Shown piece by piece: positions 22,722 to 33,315 of a stretch of DNA of 64,000 nucleotides; the first letter of the stretch is position 1, and each line of letters opens with the position of its first letter. Source of the stretch: Corinectria fuckeliana (lineage: Eukaryota; Ascomycota; Sordariomycetes; Hypocreales; Nectriaceae); NCBI GenBank assembly GCA_019137255.1, contig WPDH01000055.1:1-64000 (forward strand), in the 5' to 3' direction. A model generated the notes under the pieces. The model was not told where the DNA came from. It worked only from the letters and a program-made list of their open reading frames with translations, and ran no database searches. The position numbers and the translations under genes were made by a program.

Positions 22722-25700
22722 CTACTTGGATGGAGACACTCGGCCGTTGTACAAAGCTCCCCACATCGACCTGTGCTTTAAATCGCTGCTCGTCGGCGAC
22801 GCCAGACTCGCTTGGCCCTGTTCAACTCCCGACTTTTCATCGCCCTCCTCGAGAATGGTCTCCACGATATTATCCGAGCCACCGCTGTTGCGTCCTGCGA
22901 ACAGGCCCGAGAGGGAGGAAATGTCCATGAGCTCCGGGATGGTACTCTCGCGGACGCTGCTCATCGGCGAGACGAGGGCGACGTCGCTCGTAGGCGAATC
23001 CCCGTCGTGTTCCTTGTGCTCCTTGCTCTCCTTGTGCTTCTTCCAGCTGGGCGCCTTGATGGTCAGCCCGCGCATGCTGCTAAGGCTCTCGCGCCCGCGG
23101 AGGAGACGCATGCTATTGCGCCACGTCAGGGGGTGCGCCGAGACGCTCGACTTAGAGCGCCGCGTAGTGGCTGCGGCCGGAGCCGTCTGGTCGGCGCGGA
23201 AGCTCGTCGTCTTGCGGGGGAGCGGCAGGGAGAGCGCGCCGCCTTCGCGCAGTCTGCGGGCGATGAGCTCGAGCTGGGCCAGCATCGTGGGATGCTCGAT
23301 GACGTCCTCTGCCGTGAAGGCTATGGCATCGATGCCCTTGATGCCGACCTTGGACAGCTCGAGGCCGAGGAGCCTGGCAAGGGAATGTGCGGGCAGAAGC
23401 GAGCACCCGCCGGTGTAGAAAGCCTCCTGAAGCGTCTCCTGGGAAGGATCCTGGCCCAGGGCCCCATTCCAGGCAGCGGAGATGGCCGATTCTAGTTGGC
23501 CGCGCTGCACTGGAAGCAGGAGCTGGTCGAGAGGGATCCGTGGTCCATCTGCCTCTGGCACGGAAAAAGGGATTCGCTTCTCTGAGCGCTCAATCTCCTC
23601 GGCAGACTGTAGCATGGGCTGGTCTACAGTGTCGCGGTACGTCAGCGTCTCCAGTGCGGCGACGAGGAGTCTCATGCAGTCTTCGGCAAAGGCGATGCTG
23701 ACGCGGTCCTCAGAGAATTGGATCTTGAGGGTCATCCGCTCAGACGTCTCCATCGTCGAGCATACGAGAAGGTCCGGGAGGTCGCGCGCTTCGGGCTCGA
23801 CCGTCTTGTACGTAAAGGTTGTGCTTCCGATGTTGAGCGTGGCAGAACCGGTACTCGTAGCCGTAGTCTGGTGCTGAACGACGGTGCTGAAGCGCGTCCA
23901 CAGGGGCCAGTTAGTGCACTTCTGCACAAGCTCCTGGATCCCCAACGACTCGTAGCGGCAGTTGGACCGGCGCTGTCGCTGGATGGCCTTCATCAGGTAC
24001 AAAGGGCTTCTGTGCCCGGAGGGGAATCGGACGCGCACGGGGATGGTGTTTGTCAGGGGGCCGACCATGGTGGAGAGATTGGCATTGTCTGGAAGCCGGA
24101 TATTGTGACCTTGCACGATCTCTCCGAAGAGCACGTCGTTCGTGCCGGAGATGGTAGCGAGCACCGTTGCCCAGGCTGCCTTGATGATGGTGTCTGGGGT
24201 CAGGCCGTGGCCACTGAGAGTACTGATCTTGACAGTTTCTTGAACCGACGTCTGCGTTGCCGGGCCATAAGGCTTGGAGTGAGAGACGACCTCGGTCATC
24301 TTGGCTCCGTCTAGTTGCTCTGCCCAGTACGCGATGCCTTCCAGACTGTTCGCCTTGGTTGCTCGCATGTACTCAAAGAAGCTCGACGCCATCGGAGCAT
24401 CGTTCGCTTCATACAGAGTGGTGAGGTCCTGCACGAGAAGAGAAGCCGAGGCGTCATCAATCTGCGCCTTGCTAAGCCTGACAATGAGCGTGCCATGGTC
24501 TTCGGCATCCAGGTAGCTGAAGTTGGTGACCGGGACGCGGGGCCTGAACTCGATGGCCTGAGCCTGTTTCACCAGCTTTTGTGTAACGCTCTCCAGTCGC
24601 GAGCTCGGGCACGCAGACTTGCTAAATGCAGGTTTGAAGGAGCTGCACATGACTTGACACACTTGGCGCTCGTGCACCACAAAAGCCGTTCGAAGGACCG
24701 GGTGCAGCTTGGTGAGTGCTTCGCAAGCAGACTCGAGCTTTTTTGGACTGACGTGGCCGTTAAATTGCAATAAGAGGCAGACAATATCAGCCCGTGTTGT
24801 GTACATGCCCAGCTCGAGGTTCCGGATCTGCTCTGACGAAGCATCGGCGACATCGAGTACATCCTGTACGGGACACTGCAGCTTGGGGGCGACGACGCTC
24901 TTGACGAACTTGTAGTCAAAGCCCTTTAACGAAGCATCCATGGGCGGTGTCTTGACTCGCTCCTTCTTGGGCTCCAGCGATGCTGGCCGGCACACTTCAG
25001 TGAGGGTAGCTTCTTTGAAGATTTCGCTCAAGGAGACCCGCAGGCCAACTCTTCGGCACGAGATGATAAGCTCTGAAGCCAGGAATTTGTTTCCCCCTGC
25101 AGAAAAGAAGCTGCTCGTGCCCTTGATATCTGCGGGAGACATGGAAAGCACACGCGCCCAGACGGCCCTCATTACCTCCTCGGGGCGCGTCAGGGGCAGG
25201 GGCTTCTGTGCTAGAACGACACGCTGGATCTCTTGTGGGTTCGGCACGGTCGACATGTCGAGCAGCTCCGAATAGTTGAGCCCCGCCACCATGCGCAGGA
25301 GCTTGCGGCGGTTGATCTTGAGCGACGTGGACATGGGAAAGGCCTTGAGCGGGATGAAGATGGCAGGGGTGCAGTGCTCCGGGAGCTTGGCCGCGCGCGC
25401 CTCGGGACTCTCGAGGGATGCCTCGAAGAGCCTCTTGGCGATAAAGGTGCGCTCCTTGACACAGAGGCTGACCTTGTCGAGGCCTTCCTGGCCGTCGAAG
25501 AGTGTGTCGCTGAGCTCGAGAAAGGCAGCTAGGATCCGGACAGAGTCCTTGGTGGCAATCTTGTCTACGACGACGTCGACCCCTGGGCCAAGGCAGCGCC
25601 GGATCCTCTGTTCCACGTCGGCAACATCGACGCTCGAGCCGTCGACAACGACTTCGTCACGGACGCTGGAGATGAACTGGACATTACCGTCCTCCAGATA

Positions 25701-28700
25701 CCTCACGCGATGGCCCGTCTTCAGGTACCGCGCCTTCTGCCTGTCCGAGCCATGTCGTGGGCTGACTACAAGTGGTAAATCTAGAGCGAACCGGTGCGGC
25801 GTGATGGCTGGGCTGTCAATCGCCAACTCTCCGGTTGCTCCCACGGGCATCAGCTTCCGAGGGTCTTCGGGGTTTAGGACCCAGAAGCGGCCAGCTATGG
25901 GGGGCGGGATGACGCTCAGGTCCTTGCCGTGGGCAACCTCGGTGATGGAGATGCCGAGAGGACAGACGTCGGGTGCGCCGTACGCCAGAAGGATGCTCCT
26001 GTTCTCGAGCCAAGGACCATAGGTATCAGGGTCGAGCTTCCTCGTCCGAAAGCAGAGCGTCTTGAGAGCCGGGACCGTCTCGGGCTTTATCCTGCGGGCC
26101 AGCACGCCCGTCATGTACGTCCAGGTCACGCCCATTCTTGCCATGACGCCGGCCAGGTCGTGCATGCGGTCCTTAGCGGACGGAATACAGACGCAACCGC
26201 CGTGGACCATTGTCCCGAGAATCTCCACTAGGGAAATGTCAACGTTAAAGGCCGAGAGCTGCAGAACCCTGCTCTCGCTGTTCAACTTCAGCGCCGCTCT
26301 CTGACTGGCAAAGGTGGAGCACAGGGATGCGTGCGTGAAGAAGATGCTCCTGGAGGCGCCGCTGCTTGTTCGTTTAGGAGTCACAAAGACGCACGCCGCA
26401 TGCTCTGGGGTGGCTTCCTGGAAGAACGTCGACATGCGGGGAGGCAGCATGGCGAAGAAGGCATTGTTGACGATGACGAGGTTTAGGACCATGGTGCCAA
26501 GCTCCTTCCAAGCTGTTTCGGTGGCGAGGACAATGTGAGGCTTGAGGTAGTTGATGGTTGACCTGACGGTGATCTGGTCCTGGTAGTCCAGCGCGACGAA
26601 GCTGGCACCGGCTTGCATCACGGCGAGGAGCATAACCGGGGCCCAGCGGTTCTTCTCGAGAACGACGGGGACGGTCATGCCAGGCCCTACTCCTAGGTTC
26701 ACCAGGTATGTTTGGAGCCTCATCACCAGCGTGGCCAACTGGACGTACGTCAAATCACCGTCCCAGGAGCAGATGGCCGGGGCATGCGGGCGACTCTGGC
26801 CGTGGCGAAGAATCACATCGTGCAGACAGGCCGAGATCTTCTGGGACCTCTGGTTGGCCTCCCAGTCTTGAACAACGAGCTGCGCATAATCGCGGTCGGT
26901 AAACAGATCCACCTCTGCTATCAGGCGGGTCGGGTGCTCAATGATGCTCTTGACGGCGCGCTCGAAGCTGTGCATGACGCTTTGGATCTGGTTGTTGGAG
27001 AGGAAGCGAGAGCTGAGGTTGGCATGGAGATGGTTGCCAGTGAACATGGCTGTAAGAGACAGATGGCAGTCTGTTTGACGGGCAGAAGTGACTAGGGAAG
27101 GCGTGAGATCGCCTGTATCCATGTCCTCGTCCGCAAAGACATCCTCGTCCTCGAAAAAGAAGCAGGTGTTGAACAGATCTTTTTCTCGAAGCCGAAGAGC
27201 ATGCTGGATCTCTGCCATGGTGAGGTTCTGGTGCTTCCGGGCGTTGGAAAATGCCTCGTCAACTACCGTCAGACACTTCTTGATGGTCTGGTTAGGCGAT
27301 GCATTTATCAAGCAAGGCAGAATGCTAGCGAAGCTGCCCACAGCCTTGCCTATGCCCTGTAGAAGCTCCTCATCGCGTCCGGAATACTGGTACCCAAAGG
27401 CGACGCGGTCCATGCCAACAAAGGCACGCAACACGAGTGCCCAAGCGAGCTGTAGAACAGCAGTGGGTTGGACCTCGCGCTCCTGGCAGCAAGCCATGAG
27501 TTGCTCGCGCGTCACCTCGAGGTCAAAGGGCTGAGGCTTGGCATCCTCGGCTTCGGGGCTCAGCCGAGGAAAGAAACACGGCTTTGCGCCAGCTAGGTCC
27601 GTCTTCCACACCTCGAGACTGTAGGCTGTGTCCAAGGACGAGACGTGGTATAAATAAGTGCGGTGAAGAGACTCGCTGTGCGTCGGCGTCTGGCCGGAGT
27701 AGACGCTGCACAGCTCTGCGACTAGGCTATGAATGCTCATCAACTACTTGATTAGCACAGTCATGGTCAAAAGGACGAGGGAATACTCACGTCGCAGATT
27801 GCTTGGCTGGCATCTACCCTCACCAAAGTCTTTGCGGGTGTATGACACACGGAAAGGCGATGTCGTGGCTCGGTCAAAGGCGTTTTGAGGGTTGGTACCT
27901 GGGACAGCACCTCCTCCGGCCTCGATGACTCGATGAACAGCATGTTAGGAGAAATCTTTCGGAGCACGACTTGGTCAAACAGGCCCTCTCGAGAGACGCT
28001 GTCGATGAAGATGCTCCTCAGGGCAGGCTTGCTAGCGACGATGTTCTCCCAGGCCTTGCATAGGCGGGTAGTGTCGACCGTGCCGCCGGACGCACTCAGC
28101 TCGTATACGCCGTGGACGTGAAAACTCTCGGTGGACTGGCCCTGGGACATGAGGATTTCTTGCTGCGCGGGGGTGACTGGGTATATGGTCTCAATGTCCC
28201 TGGAGCTCGGGAGCCCTGAGCCAACGAGACGATCGCCGCCGAGCCTGGCGAGCGCCTTGTAGGACGTCCTCAAGAGGGGGACATCGGACAAGGTCAACTC
28301 TGGTTCGTGGTATCTTAACCTACCGATGGCCTCTAATACCAGACGCTCAAAGGTCTGCACCCACGTCTGGATCTTGTCCTGATGGTTGGCGTTCTTGTTG
28401 TATGCGAAGTCGACACGCGCGCCAGAGTCGTCGATCATGACAGACACCTCAAAGAGTGCCATCCGGCCGACACTTGGGCCAACGTCAGATCGAAGCGTGC
28501 CCGCAACTTGGCCCGGAACTGGAACAGGCTGCAGTATACCGTTGGGTCGCTGGATCTGCTGGAGAGTGTCGACCCAGTTGAGAAGGACCTCGACGGGGAT
28601 GCCCTCGGCGCCCTCTGAGGTGGAGAACTCCGAGGTAAAGAACGGGATGCCGTCACGAGGAATCGCCCGACGAGTGTCCTTGATCAACTTAATAACCTGG

Positions 28701-30577
28701 ACCAAGTCTGCCGTGGCGTCTATTCCTACACCGACCGGACATAGAGACGTAAACCAACCAACCGTCTCCATGATGTTAAAGTCGGCGTGCATCACCTCCC
28801 GCCCATGCTCCCGCTTCCAGAGGGTCGGAGGGCTTCTGTCAGTGAATGTCTGGCGGAAGGAAAGAAGAAGCGATGCCAGGAATACGTCGGAAGCGTCGGT
28901 TCGCAAGACGTCGACACATGCCTTTTGCAGGATGGAGGACAGTTCTGGGGAGAGGGAGAAGCTGGACCGCTGGGTGTTGCCGTGGCAATTTGAATCCCGA
29001 TTGATATCCCAGTACCCCAGATCAGCTGGTACGACTTCGAACGGGAGGGTGGGCTCGAAGAGTCTCTGGCTCATCTCGTAGCTCTGATAGTCAATCCAGT
29101 GGGGAAAGGGAATGGAGCCCTCGGAGAGCAGGGTCCCCTCGTGTAGCAGCTCGTCGAGATCATGCACGATGATGCGCCACGATATCAAGTCAACTACTAG
29201 ATGATGTGCGGTGAGGTAGAGCGTCTGCTCCTTGTCGTTCTTGACATGTTGGACAGCAAAGACCGGGCCATCGGTGGGGTTGATGGCCGCATGGGCGGCC
29301 TCGATAAGGGCCACCATCTCTTCGTCGTCGACGTCGGCGTGGTGGCCGAAGCGATATGAGCTGGAGGCTTGTGGAATGATGACCTGTACCCAGTCGTCGG
29401 GGACTGGCCTAAACCGGGCGCGAAGCATGGCATGACGAGCAACCACGGCCTCGATGGCGGCTTCGATATCGGACTCGTCGGCTCCGCCCTTGACACGCAG
29501 CATTATGCTCTGGGTATGTCGATATGCTGGCTCAGCGATAGATGCCGAGTCCTGCATGTGGCGCATTGAGGTTTGAAAATATAGCTGCTGCATGGGCGCC
29601 AGCGGGAAACACTCCATCTCGTCGCAGTCAAACTGGTCGTCATCGTCCCTCCAAACGGACCACCTCGACTCTGCCCAAGACTTGATTTGCCTCTGTCTTG
29701 ACATCGGACTCATGGCCCGGCGACGAGGCTCGGGTATTTGCAGCTTCATAATCTCCTCGTAGACGGCCTCGTTGATGTTCTGGGCCCATGTCTGGAGGGT
29801 CCTGGTGTCTGGCCTGCCGTCATCGCGCTCGGCCATGGACCGCAGGGGAACCCAGATCCGAGGGCGCCGGGAGTCGGCTCCCCATTCTTGCACGGCTATG
29901 CGTAATGACCGGATTTCCTTCTTTTGCATGGCGTGTTCGGAGCGTGGAGGTAGCGATGTCTCACCAGCCTTGGACTCTGGTGATGGCTCCGAGTCGGAGA
30001 TGCTGACGAGGGCGACGAGTTGGCCGTCGAAAGGTCCAGCCCGGGGCGTCACCAAGCAGACGTTACGCACCCGCCGACTGGACTTGAGAAGGCTCTCCAG
30101 GTCTTGGCCCGTCGGTCGGGCAGCGGCGCAAGAGTCGTTGCAGCTCGAACTGGTGGTCAGCGAGCCGTAGCTCGACACGGAGTATCTGAGAGTCGGTGAA
30201 AAGATGTCCTCGGCGCCCAGGCTGGACGGCACGGAACCATCTTCCTCTTCGGAGGTCGCAGGCGTGCTGGCGTCCAAGTGCGAGCCCAGTGGCAGCCGAG
30301 GAGGGAAGGGAGTTATGCGAGTCTGCAGTTCGGCGAGAGTGTGGCAGCCCATGATATCCTCGGCCTTGGCCTCGATGCCTTTCCTCCGGCAGGCCATGCG
30401 CAACGCCTCAGCGGCATCTTCATCGCCGCCGAGATCGGCGAAGGAGTCGAAGAGGAGGATTTCGGTTCTGGGAATGTTGAGCGTCTGGGCAACGGCCATG
30501 ATGAGACGCTCGGAAGCGGGTTCATCGTGTAAGACGTGGGTGTCGAGCCTGGGCAGGCTCGGTCGTAGTTCTGCCAT
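22722..30577 (-). CDS. NRPS-like protein, T-E-C-A-T-C-T, with most catalytic residues degenerate
   Basis: This is a 2602-aa multidomain protein with one 47-nt intron (27744-27790; GTGAGT..GCTAATC..TAG). The start at 30577 is chosen over an in-frame ATG at 30718 because of its GCGCCATGGC context and the T domain close behind. Domains by eye: carrier T1 (about 20-90; LGGDEDA at 49-55, so Glu replaces the phosphopantetheine Ser); a remnant like an A-domain C-terminus (about 170-280); epimerization domain (about 320-770) with intact HHLVVDLISW (458-467), HGRE and ETVGWFTSLCPV; condensation C1 (about 795-1220), where the active motif reads SQAICDLMS; adenylation domain (about 1234-1754) lacking the glycine/lysine-rich A3 loop and with YLKTGH for Y-x-K/R-TGD; T2 (AGGNKFLA, Lys for Ser, near 1812); C2 (about 1884 on; SKAQIDDAS, Lys for the catalytic His, near 2020); T3 (GGCSLLPA, Ser kept, near 2374). 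A tail of about 175 residues rich in Ser, Lys and Glu follows. The long open frame argues it is maintained. No product can be predicted. Confidence 0.88.
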
Positions 30578-33315
30578 GGCGCAGGTCGAGGTCTTGGAGG
30601 AGATGAGAATTAGGCGATGCGACGAGTGGTAGGTAGTTATGGTCGATGCCTTACTTACTAGGGAACGAGGACGATGCGGAAGGTGCACGTCGGTGAGAGC
30701 CGCTCTTGCCGGCAGCAATACAAAAAGAGTTCGGAGACGAGTTCGGAGACGGGTGTCTTAGAATGGCCACATGGCGATGGCGTCGGAGAAGAGAGAAGAG
30801 CGAAAACAGCGGGCTCCGGGATGGTTATGAAAGATGATGAAATGGTATCACTGCCAGGCGCGGAGGTAATTGTTCGATTGTTCTGGGCCGTTCAGATTGT
30901 CTCAATCGCCATCCTCCGTTTCCGGGCCTTCTCGGGGGAGGTCCGCCTCTCTAATACTCCGTAAGTAGGCCTAGGTACTAGATATGTAGGATCGTGTACT
31001 ACGTATCTGGGTAGGTGAGTTGGATCACGACCCCGGCCAACCTTTTTTCTGGGGGCAGGGGGGAGGGATCAAAGGGTGCTACACTGCTCCATAGAGCTGA
31101 AGGGGGAGGATGGGATGATCACAGCTGTGCTTGCATCCATCTGAGAGGCACAAGAGTAAATCTACACAAGAGTTTGTTAAGCCTCCTCGGGTCGGCTGCA
31201 CACCACGACGCCCACTTCGACCCACCGAATGCGTGCATCGTCGGCCTGGCATCCTTCGTGACGGCTCCTTTATCACCACCACTCATCGGGGAGATGGCCC
31301 ACAGCCAGGCGCCTAATGCTCAGGGCGGTCTGCTTGTTCCACCCCCGTGGCCCGTACATGGGGATTTCCCTCCTTTATTCAACCGACTGGAGCAGCTTGA
31401 CAAGCAATTGCACTTTGGTTAAAATTGGTACTTTTGATACCTTGAAGCCCCCAAGCTGAATGAATACCTTACACATTGAACGTGGCTTGGCTTGGCTTAC
31501 TGAGATGATCTACCAAAATAGACCATCTGCCACAGAGAAGAAAGCCCGCCCGAGCTGAACAGGCTAGCTTGATCCCAAGGGCCCTTCCCCTACGAATATC
31601 CCATCAAACCTGCTAGCCCTAAGTAGCTACGAAATGTACCCTTGAGCGTCATAAAGGATCACCACCCCGGCCGGGCGAAAAGACACAGCGGCTCCCAGCG
31701 TCCACATCCCATCCACAATCCACAATCCACAGTAGTACCGAGCAGGACGAGCCCTGTGGCAGCCAGCTCCAGCCTCGCTCACCGGGCTTCCGCCGTCGAT
31801 CGGAGACTTCAAGTTTGGCACACACAGAGAGAGGCAATGTCATGTACTTCGCCTCAGCCTGGCTGTGCCTCACTCAAGTCCCATTCGCCATTCCTCCACT
31901 TCTTCCTCCACTACTACATTACATACATATATACTTGTCTCCTCGGCCTCCGAAATCACCATTTCCTTAATCCCTACGTCGTATCTATGTACTATCTAAG
32001 CCATCCCTCATTTCTTTTCTCTCTCTCAATCACACCACGTGCACTCCTCACAGACCCTACCTGGTAGCTTAGCAACTTAGGTACCCAGGCCTCCTCTCAA
32101 AGTGCCCCCCAAGGATTCCCATCAAGTGGGTGCCTGAAATCCTTCATCACCAACCACACCACCGACGCAACATCTTGCCCAAAGTCGATCAAGGATTTAT
32201 GCAAGTGCGAATCCTCTCCATCCCTCGCGCGCTTCCTCCTAGATGTATGGCCGCGCCAAACATGCTCCTGCCCGATGCGGCAGAGATGATCAGCGTCTAT
32301 CGCCATCGTCAACGCTGCGCTTAACCTTGGGACTTCCTGTGACGTCGCTGGGAGACATTTGCGAGCTGCCAAGCATCCTTCTCTGCCAGCTGAGGTCTCG
32401 CTCGCCACACCTGTTTTTTTCGTTTGTTCCATTGCCATTGATCTCCAGTCGCTTACTATAAGCTTCCAGCGTCATCGTCATCGTCATCGTCTCCGTCATC
32501 GTCTCCGTCTTCGTCTTCATCTTCACCACATTAAACCCGGCCATGTCATCAGGACACGCTCTGTCTGTCCTTGGCAACTCACCCTGCCTGCTAATCCCAG
32601 ATCTAAAATGGCAATCAAGTACACCGATTCCCCGCGTCGTCTCTGGCACCAACCAAACAAGTCCAGGGCTAACTACACTACCGGCCCCCACGGTTTCAGT
32701 TTCGTAATCCCATCTTCCCGCTCGGGGGCCGTTTGTTTCTTATGGGCTGAAAGCTAGGTACTCCTGCTTTTTTCTTCCTTTTCCTACGCTTCTGGGGTAG
32801 CCGTCAAAGCATTAGCAAGCATCTGGATCCTTACCGTGGCCGGGCCTAAAGCGTCCGAAGCGGCGTCGTTGCCCTGGCGCGAACGGCCCATCTCAGGCCA
32901 GGGATACTGTTCCTTGTTGCGCTTCAATGCCCTGCCCTGCCTCGGCTTTAGATAACAGAATGGCTCTGTCTGCGAGATGTGGATCTGCTTTTCTCTAGCT
33001 TCATTTGTGAGTATCAACACGGCTATATTCTTACTATGTAGATTAGTCCAAAGACTACACTTGCCGAGAAGCCATCAAGCGGAAGCCTTGATGGACGAAT
33101 GGCTTCATACCACTCGTACAGCACGTACTCAATCTGTAAATCGTCTTGATCAAACCAATAAATCCTATATATCGTACACTAATCGCCGCCATCACTCGTT
33201 CGTTGCTCAAGATACTCCCATCATTAGACCCTCAGTTTCCCTCCCGACTCTGCCGCGCTTCCGTATCTATGTCCGTCCCATCTAAGCCCCCTAGAACAGT
33301 TTGGTATCTTTGATT
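30578..33315. other. intergenic, no gene seen
   Basis: This holds the upstream region of the NRPS-like gene and the downstream region of the SAPS gene. Open frames of up to 141 codons exist but lack domains or supporting splice signals. A hexamer-like GTCATC/GTCTCC run lies near 32470-32520. Confidence 0.55.

Noticed and set aside
27744..27790. Idea that the NRPS is two separate genes
   Set aside because: The 47-nt gap has a GTGAGT donor, a GCTAATC branch site and a TAG acceptor, and the splice rejoins the C1 active-site motif in frame.
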